From positions 41,705,644 through 41,769,643 of the forward strand of contig CP141142.1 of the NCBI GenBank assembly GCA_035235625.1: a stretch of DNA of 64,000 bases, written 5' to 3'. This DNA is from Saururus chinensis (taxonomy: Eukaryota > Streptophyta > Magnoliopsida > Piperales > Saururaceae). This document shows, piece after piece, positions 12,997-25,312 of this stretch. Within the stretch, counting starts at the first letter, position 1; every line of letters begins with the position of its first letter. The notes beneath the pieces are model-generated. The model was not told the origin of the DNA. It was given only the letters and a program-made list of their open reading frames with translations, and made no database searches. Both the position numbers and the translations under genes were made by a program.

Positions 12997-13249
12997 CACG
13001 TGCGAGGTCATACACGTGCCGGGCAACCAAAACAGGCCATCGCCATTCTCGGCCCGGTTTCGGTGCTCACGGGCGAGGATGTGGAGGAGGAGCCTCTCTT
13101 TCTAGTTTCTACTAGGCAAAAAGTATACTTTCTCCGTTTCATTTAAATGTCCTATTTGAAAATTAAATCGGACAATTACTGTAAGACGGGACTATAAGAT
13201 TAAAGAGGTGAAATAAGAGGAGCGGTCATCACGTGGGGAAGATCACGTG
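12997..13249. promoter_or_regulatory. Cluster of four CACGTG G-boxes
   Basis: Perfect CACGTG palindromes lie at 12997-13002, 13013-13018, 13230-13235 and 13244-13249, as two pairs with 10- and 8-bp gaps. Both pairs are followed by GTGCCGGG-type text and a shared AACAGGCC motif, so the pairs look like a diverged duplication separated by a MITE (13126-13197). G-boxes bind bHLH and bZIP factors. The cluster is about 3.4 kb upstream of the inferred GATA transcription start, so any link to that gene is a guess. Confidence 0.5.
13126..13197. mobile_element. Short Stowaway-like MITE
   Basis: A TACTTTCTCCGTTTC left end and a GACGGGACTATA right end enclose a TCCTATTTGAAAATTAAAT core. It resembles the other MITE copies in the window and sits between the two G-box pairs. 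Confidence 0.45.
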
Positions 13250-16200
13250 CCGGGGAATTGAATAGGGTCACAAGTGCCGGAGCCCAAACAGGCCCAACAC
13301 CTCACATGGGCAGCATGTCGCCCTCATCGGCCCAACGACCGGGATGGCCCAATCATTTTAATATAAAATTCCATTCCAGTAAATATTATAATAATAATAT
13401 AATTATATAATATCAAATGCTTAGGCATAACATGTAAATTCAAAGAAACTCCGATATGAAATGCTTTTTCCAAAGCACTCAACAGCTGAAAATACGGAAC
13501 TCCAAAGAAAATTCTTTAGGAACCGTTGAGTGACCGCAGACTTCATGTCATATGCATATTTATATATTGAATTAAAACGAATTACTCCTAAAAGTTAATA
13601 TAAACATGTTTTTGATGCCTACATTATAAAAGGCACCGACTGCATTATTTTTAATTTATTATTATTATAGTTATTTGCATGGCTGAAGACATCTCAACAA
13701 AGCTGCTGCCGGTTGCCTCCTGGCTATCGCCGGTCACCTGTCGGCAACTGTCGGTCACCGACACGGTTTCATGTTTACTTGCGTGTTAGATTCTGTGAAT
13801 TGGAGGAGGAATCCGTGACTTAACCTTAAAAAGAGTTGGTGGGTCCCATTTCGAGTTTTGGACGTGTGGGTCCCACTTGAAGCCGGATGCACGCAAAAAA
13901 AAGAAAAGAAAACCTGGAGCGTCCGGTCACGTGCCCATCGGCATCGCACTGTCCGCTCTTAGCTGGCGGAAAATGGACACTTCCGGCAGTGGGGTCCACC
14001 GGGTAACAGCGGTTTACGATGGGGGGCGTGGCCAAAAAGTACGTGCGTACAGATACTGGGCACACTGACCTGCCGACGCTGCGCAACGTGCGGTGGGCCC
14101 GCTCGGGAATGTGCCAATGCTGGGTACTTTGGCTTTCAGTACGTAGACTTCCCTTCCCTCTGCTTAACCTCCGTATTTTCCGCTGCAAATCCTCCTCCTG
14201 ATTCGGTCGGCTGCTCCTCCTTCCACCCTCTCGGCACGGCCATTTCTAGCACGACTAAATAAATGCTCTTTTTATCTCCATAAAAATCTCTTAGAAGATG
14301 CTGTCTAAGAATATTAACCTTCAATTAGTAGGCCTAATAAACTAAAAAGACAATATAACGTCAGTTACCGTATTTGGTTTATTCGGGAAACAGCCAAACC
14401 AATAGGATTACGGGATGGGAAAACGATATTTTGATACCCTATTTTTCCATTTTATAAGCTTCGCACTATCTATAATTAAAGAAAAATATTTTCGCAACGT
14501 CAACTTTCACATGTTAAAAATTTACTTCATTATTTTAAACCATTGATGAGGGAGACTCACTCATCAATGGTTTGAAAATAATAAAGTGAGCTTCCTATGA
14601 AAATTGAGGTTGCCATAACATTACTCATAATTAAACAAAAAATTAAGTGACAACATAAAAATTATATAATATAAAAAAATTATAGTGTAGAAATAAATAT
14701 CAGTCTCGAGGTGGCCGTATCACTGGTTTATAAGCGCCGACACTGAGCTTCTAAAATGGCCGAAACACCCCGGTCTGGGAGCTGAACTTGGCCAGGGCGA
14801 CGCGGGGCTCGGAGGGCAATTTCGGGATAATAAAAAGGTAGACAAGTGCGATGGGGCAGAAATGGCGATTTAGGTGAAAGGGCAATCTCGTCAGACGGAG
14901 AAGGTGATGGTCCATTGTCATCAATCAACCGCTAGTTCCGCGACGGCGACCGGGCGAGTGCTCGCTACCCGGACAGTGAGCTGCCAACCACATGTTCGTT
15001 GTATTGACTCAACCCGTCGTCCTGTCTTGTAACCATTGGTAATTTAGACGCATTAAGGACTTGAAGACAGCGGTTAGCCGTAGGGGCGTACACGGCCGTG
15101 ATGACTCTGGCCATGTGTTTCCCCCTGCAGACACGGATTTTTTTCTTTTCTCGCCCAAGTTGCGGAGCATGTGGAGGGGAGCCCACTTGTGTACTCCGTA
15201 GCTCTCCTCGTCTTGGGGCCAAAATGGTAGGTGACCCTGGTGTACGTGCTGTTCGAGCGTACATGTCTTGTAGATGAGATGTCATTGAGGGAGAAAGAGC
15301 GATGATAATGTTATGAATGTGCCATTCGGTGGCTTGATTATTGTGTCAACAAAGATCTGTGGGCCAGCGGAGTATCTCAGGTGCATAGGCTGCCTTAGTT
15401 TTGTTTACACCCTTTGATCTGATTACAATAATTTGATTATATATAGTGGTTAAAAGAACTGTAGCTTGGGCAATCAAAGCGGGGAATTTAAAATGTGCGA
15501 GTCCCGCCTAACAATATCATTCCAAGAGAAGGCTTTTTGTGCAAAGGCGGGCCCGTCGCCGGCCACATGGCTGAGGCTGCCCCAAATGCCGTAGTTAGGG
15601 AAGCATTTCATTCACCAAATTGGTCATCTTTTTTCTTCCCTTCAAAGTAAAGAAATGTAAAGCCCTACTTGACCCTCTTTCCCTAATACAAATTAAGAAG
15701 CAAATCACTGAAATTAATACATTTGTCACGTGGGGTTGCCACTACACATGAAGCTCAAATTCAAAAACTGTTTGAATTCCGTTGTGAGTGAGCATGAACA
15801 GAGAGGGGGAACAAACAAGGGAAAGAGAGGGTAGGCTACAAAGGATACATTCAAAGAGTGCAATTCAAGTCAGTTAAAATCTAAAGAAAGAACAAAGGAA
15901 GACGACAGAGTCAGTGGCCTGTAGGGGCCCATGTCACTCCCCCTCCTTATCAAATTCATTATTTCCCTCTTTTTTTTATTTGAGCTGCAGTAGCACCGAA
16001 ACCACCATCTGTTCTCCCATCGCTTTTACCCCTTTATCATCTCCTTATTTTATTCTGCCTTTAATGCCCCCCGGAATTTTTGAAAACCGTGATGCGTAGC
16101 GGATAGGGGATTTGAATTCTTGCCTCGTTAGGTGGTTGTGCACCATGTGCCCATTCCAGAGGACCAAAACCGTAACTCCAACCCCCTAATCATCATTACC

Positions 16201-16352
16201 CCTGATTAGTCAGCCTATCATAGTATTAGTCTACTAGTCAGTGACGCTTCCACAGTTTCACAGTTTCACCTCCATTAATCTTCCCCGAGCTGTAACGTGA
16301 AATGTCCACCAACGATAGAATGGAAGGGTCAAAGGCCGAGAACCCCAGGCCT

Positions 16353-16359
16353 TATATAT
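16353..16359 (+). promoter_or_regulatory. Candidate TATA box of the GATA gene
   Basis: TATATA lies in the context GGCCTTATATATAAGGCC, itself palindromic. It precedes a long CT- and GA-rich leader, and transcription would be expected to start about 25-35 bp downstream, near 16385. No transcript data are available, so this is inference. Confidence 0.5.
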
Positions 16360-16384
16360 AAGGCCACCGGGGCTTGGAGGGTGT

Positions 16385-17792
16385 TCTCAGGCTCTGAGGA
16401 AGACAGGATATCAAAGAGGAGTGGAAAGGATACAGCACTGCAAGACTACAATCAGCCTCTCAGCGTACGACTTCTGCTTTCCGTATTTACCCCCTCTTTC
16501 GTCCCCGAGTTCTGAAGCTCAGAAAGATCACAGGGGGAGGAGGTGGAGAGGAGGAAGCGGTGGAGGTGGGTCCCGAGGAGGCTTGAAGGTGACGACAGTG
16601 TGGGGGTGGGAGGGGATTGTGAAAAAAGAGACAGCTTGCAATGAAGAGGGAGGCTCACCTACCAGAACAAGTGTTGGAGTGTTGATATAGAGGGAGAGAG
16701 AGAGAGAGCTAGCTGTGAGCTCGCTTGCCCCCACTTCCCTTTTTAGTGTCTCGCTTCTCCCTCTTTCATTCCTCATTCTCTCCTCCATCTTCTTGTGTCC
16801 GGAGGTTTAAAGTCAGGTGCTCTGTTTGGTCGGGGCTTTCTTGTTCTTGGGCTATTTGAAGAATTAGCGCGGGAATCATTTTTCAGTTTGAACTTGTAGT
16901 TTAAGTTTCATGGAGTGATTTTGGTTCGTGTTATTCCTCCCTTCTGCTTCAGAAATTCCGAGTCCTTTTGCTTCTGCTTCAGTGCACACTTGATACCGCT
17001 GCTATTTCGTAGTTTTGCACCTCTGTTCTCGTTGTCCGCCATTATCCCCTGAGACAAGAAGAGAAAGCTTGTAGTAGCAGAGCTTCTGAAGAGAGTTTCA
17101 TTTCAAGGTAAACACCAGAGTTTGTAATTAATTTCTCACTATTTATTTAGACTCTAGCTGATTATTCTCCATCACTTCACCGGGATTTTTATGCCCAGAG
17201 ATTTCCTCAAATTTTCGAATTTCACTGAAGAGAAGCTAGCAGGGCCTTCTCTCAATGCCCAGAAATTTCATTTATTCGTTCCATTTTCGGACCATGCATA
17301 TGGCTGCGAGAATCTAAAGTAGGAGGAGCCCACTCCGATTCTGGAACGCTTTCCCAGTTATGCCTGGCGCCCCATGACCTCTATCCTGCGCCGGATGCTC
17401 TGAATACATTTTCATTTCAAATATTCGAAAATAGTTCGCCACTTTTCATCTTCCCAGGCTCCTCTTCAGCCTCAGCCTCACCCTCACACCTGTTCCGCCT
17501 TCTTTGAATTAGATTTACTTCTTTTTTAAATGCACCGCGTGAGGGGGGTCCCATAGAAACCGCGCACGTTAGCGCCCACAGGCCAGCCCACTCAGCCGAG
17601 GTGCTCAGATTCTCTGGTATTTTGAGTTGGCCGAGCACTGGAAAGAGGCCTGGCACGCCACCCCCTTCCTCCCCGCCCTCTTTTTATACAGCCTTCATTT
17701 CATTCATATTAGCGCTGCTTTTTCTCTCTCAGGGACAAAAACGCAAACAGATACACGGAAGAGTAACTGTTAGCCCTGCAGCAACTGTAACT
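16385..17792 (+). other. Inferred 5' leader of the GATA gene, with an intron
   Basis: The stretch is CT-rich and GA-rich, typical of a plant 5' untranslated region. A good donor, CAAG|GTAAAC, lies at 17106/17107. A pyrimidine-rich acceptor, TTTTTCTCTCTCAG, ends at 17732, giving a likely leader intron of about 626 bp. A (GA)n run lies at about 16690-16708. Short upstream open frames exist but none is conserved by eye. Transcript ends and splice sites are inferred from sequence only. Confidence 0.5.
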
Positions 17793-19869
17793 ATGGTGGG
17801 GCGTGGCGGCGGCGGCGGCGGCGGCCTGTTTGAGGAGCTGGACGATGAAGTATGTGGCGACTTCTTCAACCACATCGACGACCTCCTCGACTTCCCCGCA
17901 GACGAGTTCGACGTCTCCGGCGTCGGCGGGTTGTTGCCTACAGAGGCCCACGGTGGCCTGGACGTGCTCTGGCCATCCTCCGTGCCGGATCCACTGGCCC
18001 TTTCCGCCAACTCCCCGCCTTTCTCCAGCGGGCACGCCAGCAGCCTCAGCACTGACGAGGACCTCGCTGCCGGCCTTGCCGTTCCTGTAAGCCCTCCTCC
18101 TTCACAACCCAATTAATTTTCTTCATTTTCACCCGCTTCTTCTTCTCCTTCCTCTTCATTTCTGCATCATCTATTACATAAATAAGATTATAAGTTTTCG
18201 TGTTTCTTTAATCATAAAAGAACAAGTATTAAAGATAAGAGATTACTGTCACTTATCTTTAATTCGGCTGGGCAATGTGCTTCTACCACTTTCCCCTGTT
18301 GCGATAAGATTTTTATTCTTAACTTTTAATAATGGAAGGTGAATGAATCGGGAAGAGAGCAGCCCGGGGTCGCTATTGTCCAACAAGGCGACTGAAGCGT
18401 CTAATCTGGGGCCGTGTGTGGGGCTGGCCACTGGCATGGCTTTGGTTACTGTCACGCGGCAGTGGCTTGTTGGGCTGCATCTGCCCTCCTGCAGAAGCAG
18501 CTGCTGCTGAAGCAGTGCAGCCGGTCTTTTACTAGACTGCCCAACATGCCCAAAAATCTTGTTCTTTCTTTTTTATCCTCGTTAAAAAAGAAAAGCCCGT
18601 CAGCAGCACCTTTGTTCTGTTTTACGGTCATTTCGTGTTCGTTCTGGTTTCATGATAGATTCAACACTCTGAGTTGATCGGCCGTACTTGGTTTCGGGTT
18701 TTCGTATTTCATACTGAGAGGCGTCTGGTCTCTCTGGCTGGTGGGTGAGGGTGTGCAGACCAAGTGTCAGTCCCAAATCCCAAGTCCTAACCCCCCCTTT
18801 AGCCTGGACACGATTGAAAGATCTGGTAAAAGGGGTGGACCCTGTCTGTGTGAGTGAGAGTACTGTCCACGCCAAGTCCCAATTCCCAAAAGCTAATTGA
18901 ACAACCGAACTAATTTATTGGGCCTTATCCTCCTGTTCTTGCTTTAAACTGAAACAACGCCCTTGGCCACATCTGAGTCCGGGCTTCACTTATTAATCAT
19001 TTGTATGATAAATATATAATTTAAATGGTATATTCATTTTTGGTGTTAATTTGAGGGCCTTATATATATAATGGATTAGAGTGCGTTTATGAACTGAACT
19101 TCCTGCCTGCTGACTGGAATTTTTTTGCCACTGGCAGTCTGAGGACATTGCCCAGCTCGAATGGCTTTCAAGTTTTGTGGAGGACTCCTTCTCTGCGGGG
19201 AACATAGACTTGGAGGAAGACCTGACCCGCAAAGAATCACAGTTCCGGACTTCCAGCCCCGTCTCTGTCCTTGACAGTAGCTCCTCCACTGGAAAACCAA
19301 TGCCTCTCGGCCCCCACATGGTCGTCCCTGGCCGCGCCCGCAGCAAGCGCCCCCGCCCGGCCTCCTTCTCTCCCCGCCTGCCGGTCTCCCTTGTCTCTCC
19401 GGCCTCCTCCTGCTCGGAGACTGACCCTGCACCACCTTATATCACTTGCTCCGAATTCCCACCGGAATTGGACAGCTTCGCCGAGTCCGAATCGCCTGCT
19501 AAAAAGGCAGCAAAGAAAAACAAAAATCTGTCCCTGCCGGTGTCCGCTGCGGGGCCTATTAGGAAGTGCATGCATTGTGAAATTACAAAGACACCACAGT
19601 GGCGGGCTGGCCCAATGGGACCTAAGACACTTTGCAATGCTTGTGGGGTCCGGTACAAATCTGGCCGGCTGTACCCGGAGTACCGGCCGGCTGCCAGCCC
19701 GACATTCGTCGCCGCACTGCACTCCAACTCCCACAAGAAAGTTGTTGAGATGAGGATCAAGTCCGGGCAAAAGAGCCCTGCGCCTGTGCCTCAGTTTGTG
19801 CGCAAGAATAGCATCAACCTTGGCAACTCAGGCAACCATGCACTTCTTGAGTACAAAGTGCAAGGTTGA
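17793..19869 (+). CDS. GATA-type zinc finger transcription factor, subfamily A
   Basis: Two coding exons, 17793-18086 and 19138-19869, join in phase 0 across a GT-AG intron (donor CCT|GTAAGC, acceptor GGCAG|TCTGAG) to give 341 residues, a usual length for plant subfamily-A GATA factors. The start is the first ATG in this frame. The N-terminus has a Gly run (residues 4-10) from a (GGC)n tract, then an acidic part with FFNHIDDLLDFP. The motif LEWLSSFVEDSF straddles residues 105-116 and is typical of this subfamily. A basic Lys-rich stretch lies at about 219-228. The single type IV zinc finger has cysteines 242, 245, 264 and 267 (CX2CX18CX2C) followed by GVRYKSGRLYPEYRPAASPTF-like text. The protein is expected to act in the nucleus on WGATAR sites. 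All key residues are present and I see no damage. The exact orthologue (GATA5, 8, 9 or 12-like) cannot be fixed. Confidence 0.93.
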
Positions 19870-20270
19870 GCAAGTGTGAATGCCAGAAAATTGGGTAGCC
19901 ATGTCTTTGGGTATTTTTTTTATAATTAAAAAGATTTTGTACAGATGTAGCAAGATGATTGGGTGTGGGGGGAGCAATCCGAGAAAAGGTCAAGCAGATT
20001 CTAGGGGTTAGAGGAGAACTATTCTTCAGATATAGAGATTGGCCTGGGCTTTAGGGGATTAGGAGTAGGATTGGGTCCATAGTGTCCGTAGGTATGAAAT
20101 GGTGGTTCTTTTCATTCTTTTTGCAGGAATCGGTTGTTTTAGGTTAAAAACGCTTAGGGAGTTAGCTGTTTTGCTGATTTTCTTTTCTTATTGGGTATAA
20201 TTGAATTCCGTGTGTTGCCTCTACGCCAATTACAAATTTGTTTATCTTTTTCCTCTATGATATGACCCAT
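19870..20270 (+). other. Probable 3' untranslated region of the GATA gene
   Basis: T-rich and G-rich text follows the stop codon, with ATTAAAAAG at about 19926 and ATGATATGACCC near 20258. No coding signal is seen. The polyadenylation site cannot be placed with certainty. Confidence 0.4.
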
Positions 20271-20775
20271 TATTTTATAGCTTAATTGAATCCTCAGTTG
20301 TCGGCAAGGACAAGCCGGCCAAACATGGAGCCAATGTTTCTCTCTTCTTCACATGGAAAATGATAATCATCTAACTTAAATTTATTTAATTATATATATT
20401 CTTTGTCCTATATTAATAGTTATATTTTAAAAAAAATAATTTTTATTTAATAATAAAATTTACATATAAAAAAAGAGAAAAATTAGCTTATAATACTACT
20501 CTCTTTTAAGTACCTAATTACTTAAATTAAAAAAAAAATAAAATTATTAATATAAAATATTTTTTTAAAAATAAAATTATTAATTTAAGACGAACTGAGA
20601 ATTTGTTTAGTGCATCCTCTAGATAGTTGGCCTTCGGCCTTTTCTATATTTGCATAGGGCAAATTCCGTCTTGAATATCTTCCTCATTAATGTTTTAAAA
20701 ATGACTTCGACTCAAACTTTGATTGATTAAGAATTTCAATCTAGTCCAATGGAATCATCTATGAAAGTTTAAAGA

Positions 20776-20859
20776 TACCCCCTTTGTTCTATATGCTTAT
20801 TTTTGATTAATTTATTTTAAAAAATTAAATAGAGTTATTAATATGAAATTAAGGGAGTA
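20776..20859. mobile_element. Stowaway-like MITE
   Basis: The ends are TA-CCCCCTTTGTTC and AAATTAAGGGAG-TA, around an AT-rich core with AATAGAGTTATTAATATG. The CCCTTTG and AAGGGAG ends are complementary in part, and TA flanks both sides. Confidence 0.55.
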
Positions 20860-20997
20860 TTAAATAAAAAAATATTAATTAATTTTAAAAATATATATTA
20901 AATTTTTTATTGTATTATGTATAGAAATATTAATATATGTAATTATTGAACTATTTTTCAACTAGTAAATGAATAGAATGTCATAAAAACTGGCTCC

Positions 20998-21097
20998 ATC
21001 TCCTAAATTAATAATTCTATTTAATTTTTTAAAATAAATTAATTTTAGTTCATTTAAAAAAACTAAATGGAACAATTAATGTAAGACAGAAGGAGTA
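20998..21097. mobile_element. Stowaway-like MITE
   Basis: The left half (ATCTCCTAAATTAATAATTC) and right half (GGAACAATTAATGTAAGACA then GAAGGAGTA) are inverted relative to each other. The text closely matches the MITE ending at 20859. Confidence 0.5.
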
Positions 21098-22825
21098 TAA
21101 TAATAATCAAAAGGATGGTTCAATTGGACTTTGAATATGATGATATCCTACAAGATTTGAATAAAAACTATACTATTAGATATTATGGAGTTATTTGAGT
21201 TAATGCAGTTTGATTTGAGAAGCCAAGTAGAGTCAATGGTGGAGTCATGTTAATTTTTAAAGCTCTCCTCATAAAGTAGGCAGTCTTAGTGAAGACATTG
21301 GCAGCTTTTGGAGCTTGAAAACTGTGTTCCTCATTGAGTGAAAACTACTAAGCCCACGGCTGTTATTCGCGGGATAGCTGACAGAATGTGCATCAAATTG
21401 ATCACAGACGTGTTTCGATAATCAATTTGATTAAATAACGTCAGTGTGATTATTCATGAGTTCATCCCAGGGATTAAATAACGCCTGGTGTGAGTATTCA
21501 ATTTGATTAATTGGCAATTGGTGCCTTTTATAATCATCACCTAAGTAGTAATCAGTTTCAAGCGGGTAAAATTTGGTTGCACTGTTTTAATGATGGCTCT
21601 ATGCACAGTGTGTCGGCAGTGTGATGGTCTACCACTACGCAATACGGCGGGCACATTCAAACATCGTCCACATGGGAGGGCTTGGTCACAACTCACATTT
21701 CACCCATACAAAAAGATATGATGGGCATACTGCAGACAGATTTAGAAATGCCTAGTTGACAGACATGTACGAGTACGATTAAGTTTGGCCCGTGGGCCAT
21801 TGACTGGGGATCAACAATTATGGAGGGGAGCAAGCCCATCAATTGGAATGGGGAACATCGGGCCCTCTTGTCCGTAATAATTCACTTACATTTTCAGAAG
21901 GGAATTTGTCTTTTTCAAATCTTTTGCAGTAGACTGATTCCGACATCAGGTGAGAGGCGACAGTATTTTTAATGTCCTACTTAGACTTGAGCCCACGTAA
22001 GAAACGCACGAGTCCTTTATCCATGAAGAGTACATATGTTAGCGCATAATTGTATTAATGATATTGATATTAACATATGTAAATATATACATCATCATCG
22101 ATCCCAAATATCAAAGACTTACTAGTATTTCTTATATTATATCTCAAATTGTCGGAGGAGAATATGGAAAATTCTTCCTTCATAAAGACGGGCTTTGGTC
22201 CTTGCCCCGCAGAGGTCCCAAACAAAAAACCTTTGGCCATTTGCCCATTCGTAATGGCCTATGCTATGAGAAGGACTAAAGTTACTGTGGCCAGTAACAT
22301 CTCTCACATTTCTACCTCATATAAAGTAGCTTACAGCAACACCAACCGGGAAGCAATTTTGATATTTTTCACTAATAAAGCACTCAGTGTAAGGGATGCA
22401 TAAGAACCTTAAATATTTGAGATTGTAAGGGATGTATGAAAACTTTGATATTTGAGATCGGCAATGTATATACTAGTGTAAATTGATGTTAACATGCTTT
22501 AACTGTCAATCTCATTGCTAAAAGGCTCTCATATGTTCCTTATATTGTGCGCATAACTGAGTACCAGATGGGTTTGGGCTACCCCTTTCAGTAGCCAAAA
22601 TTCACTATCCAAATGTGGGTAGCCAAATAGGTTATAAATTATTTAGAAAGTAATAGTAAGTAGAAAAATATTAAAATGATAATTCTGGTTAAAGGGTTAG
22701 GGCTCTTTTGTTAGGGTAGTCAAATTTCCATGTCAGCATATGAGTAATCAAAATATTGAAGTAAAGGATAAAAAAATTGACCACTTAAATGCTCTTAGCA
22801 ATAAATTAGCCACAAAATTAACTTA

Positions 22826-22872
22826 ATATTTCTTTTCTTTTCTTTTCTTTTCTTCTTTTCTTTTTTCTTTTT
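22826..22872. repeat. TTTTC-type microsatellite
   Basis: Tandem TTTTC and CTTTT units with minor interruptions. Confidence 0.85.
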
Positions 22873-22932
22873 GGATATCACTCCTTGTTTAAGGATCATT
22901 TTTAATTTTTATTATGTTTTAAAAAAATATTC

Positions 22933-23121
22933 CATTCATCCTAAATTAACAGCTACATTTGGGAATAAAAATTATTCCATATTAATAACTCTATTTTGTT
23001 TAAGTGTGTAGGTACTTCAAAAATAGTATCATAAGCATAATTTCCCTTCTCTTAGGGGTTTTAGTTTTCAACAAAATTCACAAAATTTTCAAATGTAGCT
23101 ATTAATATAGGATAGATGAAG
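22933..23121. mobile_element. MITE-like inverted repeat
   Basis: ATTCATCCTAAATTAACAGC followed by TACATTTG at the left is the inverse of CAAATGTAGCTATTAATATA followed by GGATAGATGAA at the right. About 130 bp of other sequence lies between. The ends match the MITE family seen elsewhere here, so it is a longer or interrupted member. Confidence 0.5.
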
Positions 23122-24229
23122 CATAATATTTAACAAAACCAGCTTATTTAAGCCTTTTCTCCATTTACTAATTACTATGAGAAGGGTAATATGAAATAGG
23201 TGCTCTATCTCATGCACAACTGTGTGAGTGTGGGCATCGCGAGCCATCATATTTCAATCTGATGATGCAAATAACTCAAGGGGCACATTAGTTTTTACCC
23301 CCTTGTGCAATCAAATCTCAATTTGATGACGCATGTTGCCCGAGGTCACACTGATGTGCATTAGCCCAAGCTCATATAAAAATTTTCCTAAGTTATATAA
23401 GATACATTTATTTTAAAAAATGGCTCTATATGCACCCCAATAATCCCTTCACTACTATGTTTTACTCATAAATTTATAAGGGAGTTTATGGGGTTATAGT
23501 GTAGATGGAGGTCTACACAAGTAAAATTACAAGAAAAGAATAAGAAAAATAATTGAACGATAAATATAAATAAACTAACTTGAATATGATTTTTGAACTT
23601 TGTGATGTTCAAAATAGGCATAGCCTCTACACATTTGTAGCCAATTAATAAACCTAATCCTAATGCTAATAAAACTCTTGATTACAATGAACTTCTAACT
23701 AGAATGGGACTCTAGCATAAGCCTAAGCCCAATAAAATCTTAATTACTCTAAAATACAATGACTAATAATTAAATCCTAATAATAATACTACTTAAAGGT
23801 GGACCCGACCCCTTGGGCTAGTCATAACATTCCACCTTGCTTCCGCTCTACCTCATCCTCGAGGGGGTCATTAATACTTGCAACATAAGATAAAATATGA
23901 ACTTGGGCCCACCAATGCTCTGCTTAAATGTTGAATTGCTTGGACAAATAATGGAGAAGGTGCATCCAATACCAAATCCAAATTTTTGGGTTAGCTATCT
24001 ATGCAGACCCAAAGAAGACGAAGTGTAAACGGAACCATAAGTGGACCCAGAGACCATAACATATAAAGTCAAAGAAAATTTAGTAATTACAAAAAGATAC
24101 AGTAACAAATTTACCTACTATAAAACATCATTAATGGTGGTGACTGTGTAAATGGACAAAAATACCCACGCTTGTAAATCCTATTTGATCTATTCCTCTA
24201 TCGATTTCAAATTAGATCTCTGAAATTTT

Positions 24230-24480
24230 ATCTTCCTGTAGCAATTTGCTCTTCCTTCCTCCTGTGATTTTCTCCTCAGTCTTCCAGCGATTTGGTCCTC
24301 CATCCTCCGGCAATTCTCTCATCCGTCCTCCGGTGATTTGGTCCTCTATCCTCCAATGATTTGGCCCTCCATCCTCCATCAACTCTTTCTTCCATCCTCC
24401 GGTGATTGTATCGTCAGTTCTCCAGTGATTTGCTCCTCTGTCCTCTCACGATTCTCTCTTTAGTCCTCTAGTGTATTTCT
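24230..24480 (+). repeat. Minisatellite with TCCTCCGGTGATTTGG-like unit
   Basis: About ten or eleven imperfect copies of a 22-24 bp pyrimidine-rich unit (TCCTCCGGTGATTTGGTCC and variants). Copies are diverged, so the array is not young. Confidence 0.75.
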
Positions 24481-24715
24481 TCTCCACACTTTTCTTCCAA
24501 GTATGACACACAAATTTTTTTCAATTTTCTTCCATTACTCCATTACAATGCAGAGGTCTTTCTCTTTTGCTTTAGGGGAATTTTAACGTATGTCAATGTT
24601 GTTTCTCTTTCGCCTTGATTTTTTTGTAGATCTATTAGTTTGCTTTTATTTAAGTTTTGTGCTAGCTATTGTTTATGGAGATTGAGATTTATCCCAAATA
24701 TAGGTATATAACAGG

Positions 24716-24960
24716 TGTAGCATGATCATGTTGCCCTGCATTTTCCACTAGATTTCAAAGGGTAGTATGATCATGTTGTCATACAATTTCCAGTGGATTT
24801 CAAAGGGCAGCATGATCATGTTGCCATACAATTTCTAGTGGATTTCAAAGAGCATAGATGATTATGCTGCCATGCAATTTCCACTGAATTTCAAAGGGTA
24901 GCATGATTATATTGTCATACAATTTTTAGTGGATTTCAAAGAGCAGCATGATTATGCTGT
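24716..24960 (+). repeat. 45-bp minisatellite with palindromic core
   Basis: Five and a half units start at about 24716, 24761, 24806, 24851, 24897 and 24942. Each starts with a near-palindrome such as GGCAGCATGATCATGTTGCC and continues with ATACAATTTC, TAGTGGATTT and CAAAG. The core varies between units (CATGATCATG, CATGATTATG) but stays largely self-complementary. The array ends right beside the GH17 gene fragment. Confidence 0.85.
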
Positions 24961-24979
24961 AAACTTTCATGCTCTCTGG

Positions 24980-25312
24980 ATTTCCCACGATTCGGCTTGA
25001 AGAGCGTGTAGTTCTGCCTACGGTCTATGAACCCCAAGTAGGGGTAGGGATTCACCATGAATGTGTTTTTGTCCGGTAAAGAAAGACCAGTGTCGGCACG
25101 AAGAAGGCCTGGTCGTACTCGTGTCTGACCCATCCGGCTGATGGCGGCTTAGAGGTGGTGAGGATGCCCAAGGAATGGGGATCGTCACCTCAACCGCACT
25201 CGGACCAGCTAGGTGGAAGGCCGCGTGGAGGGACTTCATTGCCGGGAGGAGCTTGGCGATGAGGAACTTGTTGTGGTCTCGTTACCCACGGCTACGCCAA
25301 CCCAAATCATCC
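24980..25312 (-). pseudogene. Fragment of a GH17 glucan endo-1,3-beta-glucosidase gene
   Basis: Three minus-strand frames together carry ordered pieces of a plant GH17 enzyme. They are GVAVGNE (the VGNE motif holds the catalytic acid/base Glu), DHNKFLIAKLLPAMKSLHAAF, VEVTIPIPW, KPPSAGWVRHEYDQAFFVPT, and FMVNPYPYLGF followed by YTLFKPN. In intact enzymes these lie in this order in one frame; they hydrolyse beta-1,3-glucans such as callose in the cell wall. Here the frame changes just after VGNE, again after the IPIPW piece, and again before FMVNPYPY. The N-terminal part with the signal peptide and the C-terminal third with the nucleophile Glu are absent. The fragment stops at the 45-bp minisatellite. 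It is a dead fragment. Confidence 0.8.

Larger units (their letters stand above)
10441..16352. other. Intergenic region upstream of the GATA gene
   Basis: No convincing protein gene is seen. Open frames at 10864-11103 (+), 11871-12125 (-) and 13826-14188 (-) are short, lack recognisable domains and look like chance frames. The stretch contains Stowaway-like MITE copies (11219-11315, 12669-12770, 13126-13197) and G-box motifs (12997-13249 and 13928-13933). An inverted repeat around GTTTAAACCATTGATGAG lies near 14535-14580. The 2-3 kb before 16353 probably includes distal promoter DNA of the GATA gene. Confidence 0.5.
20271..24200. other. AT-rich intergenic DNA
   Basis: No gene is recognised. 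The region contains several Stowaway-like MITEs (20776-20859, 20998-21097, 22933-23121), a TTTTC microsatellite (22826-22872) and long A/T runs. Open frames at 22058-22403 are short and featureless. Confidence 0.5.

Noticed and set aside
17601-18116. Longer open frame upstream and downstream of GATA exon 1
   Set aside because: Upstream codons lack an ATG and lie across a likely leader intron acceptor; downstream codons run past a clear GTAAGC donor at 18087. The exon is 17793-18086.
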